DNA of 45,291 bases, taken from the NCBI GenBank assembly GCA_034431435.1, contig DAOUDG010000028.1, positions 1 to 45,291 on the forward strand, read 5' to 3'. Origin of the DNA: JAHCIE01 sp034431435 (GTDB lineage: Bacteria; Chloroflexota; Anaerolineae; Epilineales; JAHCIE01). The number at the start of each line of letters is the position of its first letter. Position 1 is the stretch's first letter. The notes under the pieces are model-generated. The model saw only the letters and a list, made by a program, of their open reading frames with translations. It made no database searches and had not been told where the DNA came from. The translations under genes and the position numbers were made by a program. Shown piece by piece: positions 33,117-40,024 of the stretch.

Positions 33117-33719
33117 ATGACAGTTCCGAACCCTCCAACCACGGAGGCGCGTCAGGAGATGCTGGAAGATAGGTTGCAGGAGGTGCAAACAGCGCGGCCG
33201 ATGCCCCTGGCCTTCGCCAAGGATGTGCAGGACAACCTGTTCCTTTACCTCGGCTCCCAGGTCGCCATCGCCGATATGAAGGCGAGCATGATTCTGGCCG
33301 CTGACGCCTTGCTCATCACCATCACGCTGCAGCTCTACCAGAAGGACATGCTGCTGGCCTTCAATGCCACTGCACCCGTGTTGGACCGCGTTGGCTACGG
33401 CCTCATCTTCGGCGTGCTCGCCAGCCTGGTCGCATCTTTCGCCTTCGCCCTGCTCGTAGCCTACCCGCGCATGCCCGCCTCGCCCAAACCCAACCTGTTC
33501 TACTTCGTCGACATTACACGCATGAAGATGGCCGAATACCAACGCCTCTTCCTGGAGCAGTCCGAGGCGGAGATTGTCGACCAGATGGTTTTGGAGAACT
33601 ACATCGTCTCCAAGCTAGTCTACAAGAAGTTCTTCAACGTGCAGATCAGCTTCCGCTGGCTCGTCCTGGCCGGCGCACTGTGGGTATTGGGTCAGATTCT
33701 CATCATGATTCCAGGCTAA
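33117..33719 (+). CDS. Pycsar effector-like (DUF5706/PycTM) three-TM protein
   Basis: A 200-residue protein with the order seen in PycTM effectors. A soluble N-terminal helix is followed by IADMKASMILAADALLI leading into TM1 (about 56-74), then TM2 (about 93-116). A cytoplasmic segment YPRMPASPKPNLFYFVDI and MAEYQRLFLEQ follows, then SKLVYKKF, then TM3 (about 180-198). In Pycsar immunity such proteins disrupt the membrane when a cyclase makes cUMP or cCMP after phage infection. No nucleotide cyclase is present within this window, so this is an orphan member, or it works with a remote cyclase or another ligand. ATG 33117 lies 119 nt after UPF0182, behind GGAGAAAGG. The stop overlaps the helicase stop tail-to-tail by 17 bp. 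Confidence 0.78.
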   Translation: MTVPNPPTTEARQEMLEDRLQEVQTARPMPLAFAKDVQDNLFLYLGSQVAIADMKASMILAADALLITITLQLYQKDMLLAFNATAPVLDRVGYGLIFGVLASLVASFAFALLVAYPRMPASPKPNLFYFVDITRMKMAEYQRLFLEQSEAEIVDQMVLENYIVSKLVYKKFFNVQISFRWLVLAGALWVLGQILIMIPG

Positions 33720-35958
33720 CAGGCTCCTCCTCCGCTGCCAGCACCATCTGGTAGGCCGTCTCGACCACACCGCGCCGCAGCAGCCGCTCCGCCGTCCGCA
33801 GCTTCGCCGTCAGCGGCGTGGCGCGGGGCGCGGCATACGCCGTCGCCTCCCGCAACTGCCCCAACAGGTCGATCGTCTTCTGTAAGCCTGATACCACGTC
33901 GCCCTCATCCAGGCCAATGAGCGCGGCCGCCTCGGCCAGAGTCGCCCCTTGCGCCCAGCGCAGTGCGACGCCGTAGAACTTCTCCGCCAGAAACTGGCTT
34001 TGCGCCACGCCCGCCTGAGCCTCCGCACGCAGCACCGCGTCGTGCAGTTCGAAGATGTCACGGCGGGCGCGCAGCACCGGCGGCGGCAGTCGCAGTAGCG
34101 GCGCTTCCTGGGGGTCACGGTCGAAGGCGAACCACGATACCACCTCGGCCACCTCCTCCGGCGACAGGTCGTCCAGCAGACGGCGGTTGAGCATCTCGGC
34201 CAGGGTCAAGGCGTTGGTGGAGAAGATGAGTTCGAGCCACCGGCCGCGCCGCGTGACCCGGTCGTTGATGACGTAGCCGAAGCGGCTCAGCACCTCTTCC
34301 AGCCGCCGCACGAAGCGCCGCGCCCCGCGCCGCGAGCGGTGCTCGGCCTTCTGAATCTCCTGGTCCAGGAACTCGATGCGCCGCTCCATCTGCTCGATGC
34401 GCCGCCGCACGCCGCGTGTGTCATCCTCATCGAGTTGCGCCCGCAGTTGCGCCAGTCGTTGCTGCGCGCCGAAGCGCTCCTGGACCGCCTGGCTCAACTC
34501 GTCGTCGCGCTGGAAACGTTTCAGCGACCTGGCCGTCATGTCCACCATCAACTGGTCGCCAATGTCCGGCTGCCACAGGTTGACCAGCGCGTTGTAGCCC
34601 GGCGAGAAGGCCGACTCCAGCGGCAGCAGCTCGGCCGTCGCCAGGTCCGCCGCCCGCCGCGCCGACACCAGGGGCGAGTACAGGGCAATCACGTGACCCT
34701 GCTCATCCATGCCGCGCCGCCCTGCCCGCCCCGCCATCTGCTTCAACTCGTTGGGCGTCAGCATCCGCCGCCGCTCGCCATCGAACTTCGACAGCTCCCC
34801 GATGACCACCGTGCGCGCGGGCATGTTGACGCCCAGCGCCAGGGTATCGGTGGCGAATACCACCCGCAGGCGATTGGCGGTGAACTGCTCCTCGACAAAC
34901 TGCTTGAGCACCGGCAGCAGGCCCGCATGATGGAAGGCGACGCCGTGGGGCAACAGCGCGCGCAGGTCCGTCACCTGGCGCACCTTGCGGTCCTCGGCGG
35001 GTAGCTGCGACAGGTGTTCGTCGAAGGCGGCGACCAACTCGTCAGCGTGCGCGACCAGCGGCAGGTCCAGGCAACTCGACGCCGCCCCCTCCACCAGCCG
35101 CCGCCCGAACAGGAAGTAGATGGCGGGTAGGTAGTCCATCTCTCCCAGCTTCGTCACCACCTCCAGTGGCTTCGGCAGCGGGCGCGCCTCCCCCCGGCCC
35201 TCGGTTCCGTTGGGGCGCGGCTGCCAGCCGCCGCGCTGATAGCGCGCCTGCTCGCCGCCAATCTGCCCCTTGAGCACGATAGAGCCGTCGGCCGCCACCA
35301 GCGGCCGCATCTCACCATCCACGAAGTACTGGTAGACCAGCGGCACGACCCGCTCGTCGGTCGTGATGAGCGCCACGTCCTGGCGCAGCGCGGCCAGCCA
35401 TGCCGCGATCTCGGCCGCGTTGGGCACCGTCGCCGACAGGCACACCATCTTCACCGACGGTGGGGCCAGGATGATGGCCTCCTCCCAGGCGGTGCCCCGC
35501 TCCGGGTCGGCCATGTAGTGCACCTCGTCGAAGATGACCGCCGCCACCTCCGTCTCGTCGCCCTGCAACAGCATGTTGCGGTAGACCTCGGTCGTCATCA
35601 CCACCAACGGCGCGTCGCCATTCTCCACCAGATCGCCGGTCATCAGCCCGACGCGCTCCGCCCCATACTGGGCGCGGAAGTCGCGGAACTTCTGGTTCGA
35701 CAGCGCCTTGAGGGGCGTCGTGTACACCACGCGCTCCCCGCGCCCCAGCGCCTCCCACACCGCATACTCCGCCACGACAGTCTTGCCCGTACCCGTCGGC
35801 GCCGCCACCAGCGCCGAGCGCCCCGCCGCCAGCGCCGCAATCGCCTCTCGCTGGAACGGATCCAGCGGAAACGGATAGCGCGCCGTGAAGGCGTCCAGGG
35901 AGAGATTGGAGACTGGAGGTTGCAGATCGGAGATTGGGGGTTCGCTATGTGTGTTCAT
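33703..35958 (-). CDS. Ski2-like DEAD/DEAH-box superfamily 2 helicase
   Basis: A 751-residue ATP-dependent helicase. Motifs in order: Q-motif-like FPLDPFQREAI, Walker A APTGTGKT (about 54-61), PLKALSNQK, TGDLVENGDAP, motif II DEVH, SAT in CLSATVPNA, then motifs V and VI (TDTLALGVNMPARTVV, QMAGRAGRRGMDEQG). This is the Ski2/Mtr4 lineage, which in bacteria is linked with RNA or DNA unwinding. It lacks the full C-terminal extension of eukaryotic Mtr4. The first about 20 residues (EPPISDLQPPVSNLS) are encoded by a GGAGATTGG-type direct repeat (about 35901-35941), so the native start may lie slightly further in. No strong Shine-Dalgarno precedes ATG 35958. Confidence 0.92.
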   Translation of the reverse strand: MNTHSEPPISDLQPPVSNLSLDAFTARYPFPLDPFQREAIAALAAGRSALVAAPTGTGKTVVAEYAVWEALGRGERVVYTTPLKALSNQKFRDFRAQYGAERVGLMTGDLVENGDAPLVVMTTEVYRNMLLQGDETEVAAVIFDEVHYMADPERGTAWEEAIILAPPSVKMVCLSATVPNAAEIAAWLAALRQDVALITTDERVVPLVYQYFVDGEMRPLVAADGSIVLKGQIGGEQARYQRGGWQPRPNGTEGRGEARPLPKPLEVVTKLGEMDYLPAIYFLFGRRLVEGAASSCLDLPLVAHADELVAAFDEHLSQLPAEDRKVRQVTDLRALLPHGVAFHHAGLLPVLKQFVEEQFTANRLRVVFATDTLALGVNMPARTVVIGELSKFDGERRRMLTPNELKQMAGRAGRRGMDEQGHVIALYSPLVSARRAADLATAELLPLESAFSPGYNALVNLWQPDIGDQLMVDMTARSLKRFQRDDELSQAVQERFGAQQRLAQLRAQLDEDDTRGVRRRIEQMERRIEFLDQEIQKAEHRSRRGARRFVRRLEEVLSRFGYVINDRVTRRGRWLELIFSTNALTLAEMLNRRLLDDLSPEEVAEVVSWFAFDRDPQEAPLLRLPPPVLRARRDIFELHDAVLRAEAQAGVAQSQFLAEKFYGVALRWAQGATLAEAAALIGLDEGDVVSGLQKTIDLLGQLREATAYAAPRATPLTAKLRTAERLLRRGVVETAYQMVLAAEEEPVSLES

Positions 35959-36003
35959 GCCCTAATTATGACGACTCCCGCCGGATTTGGCAATCCAGCG
36001 CAC

Positions 36004-36355
36004 CGTAGGGGCGGCCACGGGGGCCGCCCGCATCCCCGTGGCCGCCCGCACCCCGGTGTGGGGGGCAGGCCCCATGCCTACCCTGTCCACGCCCACCCAG
36101 AAGGGCACGCCGACGCGCGCGGACCGGGAAGAGAGCAGAGGTCGCCACGACAGAAGACACGGGCCACACAGAAGGTGGATGGTTCCTCCCTTCCGTGTGG
36201 CCCGTGGTTCACTCCTATCCGTGTTCGTCCGTGTCCCCTTCTTCCAAGAGGTGGCGGGAGACCGTCAAGGACTAGGGCCGCGCCGACAATCACCGCCAAC
36301 ACACCCGTAGGGGCAGGCCCCCGTGCCTGCCCTGGCCCCCGTGGCCGCCCCTACG
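36004..36355. repeat. 352-bp intergenic repeat island bounded by 22-bp perfect inverted repeats
   Basis: CGTAGGGGCGGCCACGGGGGCC at 36004-36025 recurs exactly, inverted, at 36334-36355. Nested inside are a 14-bp perfect palindrome (36009-36022/36034-36047), a 12-bp perfect stem CACGGGCCACAC (36158-36169) / 36195-36206 extended to 18 bp with one mismatch, GTAGGGGC/GCCCCTAC (36307-36314/36347-36354), and the copy of the repeat found inside the DUF4430 gene (36307-36332). No believable gene lies within. It fills the whole gap between the helicase and yjbQ genes. There is no obvious target duplication at the ends. Confidence 0.75.
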
Positions 36356-36361
36356 CTATCG

Positions 36362-36793
36362 TTACTCCCCCAGTACCTGGATGACCACCTCCCGCGACAG
36401 CGGGCCATCGTACTCGGCGAAGTAGACGCGCTGGCGGCCGCCGCGCACGACGCGGCCGTCGGCGATGGGGAACATCGCAAAATAGCCGCTCAGCACGCTG
36501 CGCAGGTGGGCGTGGGCGTTGAAACCCAGTCGGCCATCGAAGTCCAGGTAGCGGTTGTGCCAGTAGCTGGCGTCCTCCGGGGCGAGATGCTCCAGGTGGG
36601 CCAGCACGTCGCGTTCCAGGCACTCGATGCCCTCAGTCACCACGATGCCCGCCGACGTATGCTGGTTGATGACGTTCACCAGGCCGTTGGTCACGCCGCT
36701 GTCGCGCACGACGCCCTCCATCAGGTCGGTGATGTCGATCATCTCCAACTCACGGCGGCTCACGACGGCCAGCTTCTCCAGTTTGACCTTCAT
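36362..36793 (-). CDS. yjbQ: YjbQ/UPF0047 family protein
   Basis: A 143-residue protein of the UPF0047 fold. The hallmark INQHTSAGIVVTEG (about 42-55) and the later HNRYLDFDGRLGFNAHAHLRSVL (about 78-100) supply the conserved His residues of the putative active site. The end is GRQRVYFAEYDGP. Members have been reported to have weak thiamin-phosphate synthase activity, but the physiological role is unsettled. The ATG at 36793 overlaps the amidohydrolase stop (ATGA), so the two are translationally coupled; a GGGGGAGGG precedes it. A longer frame extends upstream but lies within the amidohydrolase gene. Confidence 0.92.
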   Translation of the reverse strand: MKVKLEKLAVVSRRELEMIDITDLMEGVVRDSGVTNGLVNVINQHTSAGIVVTEGIECLERDVLAHLEHLAPEDASYWHNRYLDFDGRLGFNAHAHLRSVLSGYFAMFPIADGRVVRGGRQRVYFAEYDGPLSREVVIQVLGE

Positions 36794-37641
36794 GCCTTGC
36801 CCTCCCCCAGCAATCTCTCGGCATTCTCGCGGAACACCAGGTCCAGGCAACCCTCGCTCAACCCCAGCCGCTTGACCGCCATCACCATATTCTTGATCTC
36901 AACCCGCGGGTAGTTCGACCCGAAAACGATCTGGTGGCGCAGGCTGCGCTCGAACACCGTCAGCGGAACCTGCCCCTTCATCGCGAACGCGATGAAGTCC
37001 CACGGGTTGTCGAAGTACAGCGCCGACGTATCCAGGTAGATGTTGGGGTACTTGAGGGCCAGCGCCACGCTGTCCAGCACCCACGGCCAGCCCAGGTGGG
37101 CAATGACGATGTTGAGGCGCGGGAAGTCGGCGGCCACGTCCTCCACCAGGAGTGGCTGGGCCCACTTCAGGCGCGCCTTCGGCTCCCAGCTCAACCCCGA
37201 ATGGATGATAACCGGGATGCCGAGCGCCTGCGCCGCCTCGTAGATGGGGTAGGCCAGCTTCTGGTCGTTCGGGTAGAACTCCTGGGTCGGCGGCGACAGC
37301 TTCAGGCCGCGCAGCCCCAGGCCGCGGATGGCTGCCTCCAGCTCCTGGGGCGCGGCCGGGTTGTGGGGGTCGACGCTGGCGAAACCAATGAACCGGTCGC
37401 TCATCCCGCACAGCTCGGCGATCTGCTCGTTGGAATACACCTTCGCGCCCCGCGCCGTCGTGGCGTCGATGGGCAGGACGACGGCGCGCTGGATACCCGC
37501 CACGTCCATCTGCAAGTGGAAGATCTCCAGCGGCTGCATACGGTTGCCGATGTAGAACACGTCGCGCGCCACGGCCAGCAACTCCGGGTGGCGCTCGGCC
37601 ATCTCCTGCACCAACATAGGATGGGTGTGGAAGTCAATCAT
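36790..37641 (-). CDS. Amidohydrolase (amidohydrolase_2, ACMSD-like) family protein
   Basis: A 283-residue TIM-barrel hydrolase or decarboxylase. The metal-binding motif DFHTHP (3-8) opens the protein. GLKLSPPTQ, HSGLSWEPK and IAHLGWPWV (His at barrel strands) follow, and FGSNYPRVE near 240 gives the conserved late Asp/Ser-Asn position. The family includes 2-amino-3-carboxymuconate semialdehyde decarboxylase and various lactonases; here the substrate is unknown. AAGGA sits just before the ATG. It is coupled to yjbQ and lies in the same direction as the SIS and ROK genes, which hints at sugar- or amide-derived substrates but does not prove it. Confidence 0.9.
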   Translation of the reverse strand: MIDFHTHPMLVQEMAERHPELLAVARDVFYIGNRMQPLEIFHLQMDVAGIQRAVVLPIDATTARGAKVYSNEQIAELCGMSDRFIGFASVDPHNPAAPQELEAAIRGLGLRGLKLSPPTQEFYPNDQKLAYPIYEAAQALGIPVIIHSGLSWEPKARLKWAQPLLVEDVAADFPRLNIVIAHLGWPWVLDSVALALKYPNIYLDTSALYFDNPWDFIAFAMKGQVPLTVFERSLRHQIVFGSNYPRVEIKNMVMAVKRLGLSEGCLDLVFRENAERLLGEGKA

Positions 37642-37676
37642 GGGTGGTCCTTAGGGTAGGTGGCAGGCGACGTGAG

Positions 37677-37753
37677 GCGTGAAACGCGATCTGTGAGAAC
37701 TCACGACGCTGTTCACGTATCACGCCCCACGCGTCACATTTCACGTTTCACGC
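37677..37753. repeat. Palindromic CGTGAAACG-type repeat cluster
   Basis: GCGTGAAACG (37677-37686) is exactly complementary to CGTTTCACGC (37744-37753). The interval is packed with CGTGA/TCACG words on both strands. It separates the amidohydrolase and SIS genes, and the SIS stop codon (37748-37750) lies inside the right arm. Confidence 0.65.
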
Positions 37754-38797
37754 ATCAGGCAGCGTCACCACCGTCGTCAGGTTGGTCGGGCGGTCGGGAT
37801 TCAGGCCCTTCGCCATCGCCCGGTAGTAGGCCAGCAGTTGCAGCGCGGGCAGCGCCAGAGGCGCGCGGGCCGCGTCATCCAGCCCCGAGGCCAGGGACAC
37901 CGTGTAGTCGGCGGGCAGGCCGTCGGCGTTCTCGGCGATGGCGAGCACCTTCGCGCCCAGCTCGCGCATCTCGGCCAGCACGGCCGCCTCCTGGTCGCGG
38001 ATCGCGTCGCTCACCAGCCCCACCACCAGCATATCCGGCCCGACCACCGACTTCGGCCCGTGGCGAAACTCCAGGCTGTGGAACGCCTCCGACCCCGACA
38101 GCGACATCTCCTTCATCTTCAGCATCGCCTCGCAGGCCAGGCCGTAGTACACACCCGAACCGAGGAAGGTGAAGCGCTGGATGGTCATATCCTCGCCCAG
38201 CGTTCTCGCCAGCCCCTCGTACTGGCCGATGACCCGCCGCGCCGCAGCGGGCAGCGCGTCCAGCGACGCCAGATCACCGCCCGCCGCGATCAGCGCCACG
38301 GCCTGGGCCATGACCAGCATCGCCGTAAAAGAGCGGGTCTGGGCAACACTCTCCTCCTCCGTGGCGCGGCCAATCACCGCCAGGGGCGCGCGCTCCCCCA
38401 GCGGCCGGCCATCGTAGCAGCCGATGGTCAGCCAGTCGCGGCCCTGGCGCGCCTCATAGACGTTCATAGCGCGCAAGGTTTCGGTCGTCTCACCTGAGCG
38501 GGAGACGGCCACCAACAGCGGCGCAACCGTGGCCGGCAGCGCGGTGTCGGGGAACAGCCAGACCTCGGAGGCGGGCACGCCCCGCGCGGCCAGATGGGTC
38601 CAGCGCCGCCAGATGGCCGCTGCCGTCAGCGACAGGTAGTAGGTGGAGCCGCAGCCGGTGAACACCGTCTCGCCCCACGGGCGGTTCAGCCACTCGCCGA
38701 GCGCCGCCGACTGCTCACGCACAGCAGCCAGGCTACCCTGCCAGGCGTCGGCCTGAGTGACGATTTCGGAATAGGTGTGCTGGCCTCGGTCAGGCAT
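37748..38797 (-). CDS. Double SIS-domain sugar isomerase/deaminase (AgaS/GlmS-C-like)
   Basis: A 349-residue cytoplasmic protein with two SIS domains. The first contains VFTGCGSTYYLSLTAA (about 45-60) and VAVSRSGETTETLRAM. The second contains FTFLGSGVYYGLACEAMLKMKEMS followed by FHSLEFRHGPKSVV, the typical hexosamine-phosphate site. It lacks the glutaminase domain of GlmS, so it probably acts in the deaminating or isomerising direction on an amino-sugar phosphate. The ATG at 38797 follows AAGGAG; an upstream in-frame start at 38842 is in repeat DNA. It sits between the ROK kinase and amidohydrolase genes on the same strand. Confidence 0.9.
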   Translation of the reverse strand: MPDRGQHTYSEIVTQADAWQGSLAAVREQSAALGEWLNRPWGETVFTGCGSTYYLSLTAAAIWRRWTHLAARGVPASEVWLFPDTALPATVAPLLVAVSRSGETTETLRAMNVYEARQGRDWLTIGCYDGRPLGERAPLAVIGRATEEESVAQTRSFTAMLVMAQAVALIAAGGDLASLDALPAAARRVIGQYEGLARTLGEDMTIQRFTFLGSGVYYGLACEAMLKMKEMSLSGSEAFHSLEFRHGPKSVVGPDMLVVGLVSDAIRDQEAAVLAEMRELGAKVLAIAENADGLPADYTVSLASGLDDAARAPLALPALQLLAYYRAMAKGLNPDRPTNLTTVVTLPDA

Positions 38798-38815
38798 ATG
38801 ATTCTCCTTGAAAAT

Positions 38816-38952
38816 GACCACCAACGACGAACCAGCGACCACCGCCAGGCAGGCGCAGGTTGAAGGTCGAAAGGCTGCAATCTGGCACTCTTGACCTGCA
38901 ACCTTCCAACGCGCAACCCCACGGTGGTTGGTCGTCGGTGGTCGGTGGTCGC
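38816..38952. repeat. Nested imperfect palindrome of CGACCACC and GGTTGAAGG words
   Basis: The outer arms (about 38816-38844 and 38924-38952) match as an inverted repeat at about 21 of 29 positions and consist of reiterated GACCACC. The inner arms contain GCAGGTTGAAGG against ACCTGCAACCTTCC. It spans almost the entire gap between the ROK and SIS genes (38954 and 38797), reaching to 1 nt from the ROK stop. Confidence 0.6.
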
Positions 38953-38953
38953 C

Positions 38954-39940
38954 TCACAGCGCCAGCGCCGCCGCGCCTAGCACGGCCACATCCGGCCCCA
39001 GCGCGCTGACCGCAAGGCGCTCAGGTTGCCACATATCGCGGAAGACGTAGGACTCGGCGGCCAGGCGATCCAACTCGTGGATGATGGCCTGGGTAAGGCG
39101 GTTGCCTGCCTGGGCCAGCCCACCCCCCAGAACCACAATGTCAGGGTCATACAGCACGATCAGAGTCTCGACGGCGCGGCCGAGATAGCGCCCCGTGCGC
39201 TCGATGAGCGCCTGGGCCGTCTCGTCGCCCGCGTCGGCGGCGGCAAAGACCATGCGCGTCGTGACCGAGCCGCCCGCTGCCATGTCACGCAGGGCGGTCG
39301 GCGTCCCGCCGTCCACCGTCTGCTGAGCACGAGCCGCGATGCCGGGGCCAGAGGCGATGGCTTCCAGGCAGCCGCGCGCCCCACATTTGCAGGGTAGACT
39401 ATCGGGGTCGGACACCAGGTGGCCGATCTCGCCCGCCATTCCACCCGCCCCGCGATACAGTCGCCCGTCGATGACCACCCGCGCCGCCACGCCGGTGCCC
39501 AGGCTGAGGTAGACGAGGCTCTGGCAGCCACGCCCCGCCCCGTAGCGCGCCTCGCCCAGCGCCCCCACGCTGACATCGTTCTCGATGCGGCACGGCAGCC
39601 CCAGCGCAGCCTCCAGCGTCGTCACGACCGGCGCGTCGCGCCAGCCCAGGTTCACCGACAGCAGGCCCACCCCCGACACCGGGTCCACCTTACCGGGAAT
39701 GCCCAACCCCACGCCGACCACGTCGCGCGCCGCCGGCCCCGCGTCGGCCAGGACGGCCTCAATGGCCGCCTGGATGCTCATCAATGTCGCCTCGACACCG
39801 CTCACGTCCGTGGCGCGCTGGATGCGGTGGGTGAGCCGGCCGCTGGCATCGACGACGGCGGCGGCGATTTTCGTGCCGCCCACGTCGACACCAATCGCGG
39901 CGCGACGCATTGTCAACGGGGATGTGTTCATAGTTGCCAT
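38954..39940 (-). CDS. ROK family sugar kinase
   Basis: A 328-residue ATP-dependent hexose or amino-sugar kinase. Phosphate-1 motif DVGGTK (19-24), catalytic Asp in IENDVSVGALGEA, the ROK signature through SLGTGV and GRLYRGAGGMAGEIGHL, and the zinc motif C-x-C-x4-C (CKCGARGCLEA). There is no N-terminal winged helix, so it is an enzyme rather than a NagC/XylR-type regulator. With a GH20 gene divergent from it and an SIS isomerase downstream, N-acetylglucosamine or N-acetylmannosamine is the natural guess. Start candidates are ATG 39940, 39931 and 39910. I took 39940 because GGAG lies upstream of it, at long spacing. Confidence 0.9.
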   Translation of the reverse strand: MATMNTSPLTMRRAAIGVDVGGTKIAAAVVDASGRLTHRIQRATDVSGVEATLMSIQAAIEAVLADAGPAARDVVGVGLGIPGKVDPVSGVGLLSVNLGWRDAPVVTTLEAALGLPCRIENDVSVGALGEARYGAGRGCQSLVYLSLGTGVAARVVIDGRLYRGAGGMAGEIGHLVSDPDSLPCKCGARGCLEAIASGPGIAARAQQTVDGGTPTALRDMAAGGSVTTRMVFAAADAGDETAQALIERTGRYLGRAVETLIVLYDPDIVVLGGGLAQAGNRLTQAIIHELDRLAAESYVFRDMWQPERLAVSALGPDVAVLGAAALAL

Positions 39941-39963
39941 GTGGGTCCAATCTCCGCTACAAT
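39934..39963 (+). promoter_or_regulatory. Promoter of the GH20 gene in the divergent GH20/ROK region
   Basis: TTGCCA (39934-39939), an 18-bp spacer and TACAAT (39958-39963), each 5 of 6 to consensus. The same stretch read on the minus strand gives TATATT (39966-39961), a possible -10 for the ROK gene. An 8-bp palindrome GTCTAGAC (39977-39984) lies just downstream and might be an operator core shared by both genes. Confidence 0.55.
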
Positions 39964-40024
39964 ATAGTGGCGACTGGTCTAGACAGGCCACAAAAACCCA
40001 ATCTATGCACTGGAGCGTTACTAC

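Noticed and set aside
35987..36310. Coding frames across the repeat island
   Set aside because: They consist of translated palindromes with no Shine-Dalgarno, and both strands look alike.
36004..36355. CRISPR array
   Set aside because: Repeats are inverted and of several kinds; there are no evenly spaced direct repeats with unique spacers and no cas genes.
38797..38842. Longer N-terminus of the SIS protein
   Set aside because: The extra 15 codons come from the palindromic repeat, and AAGGAG favours the ATG at 38797.
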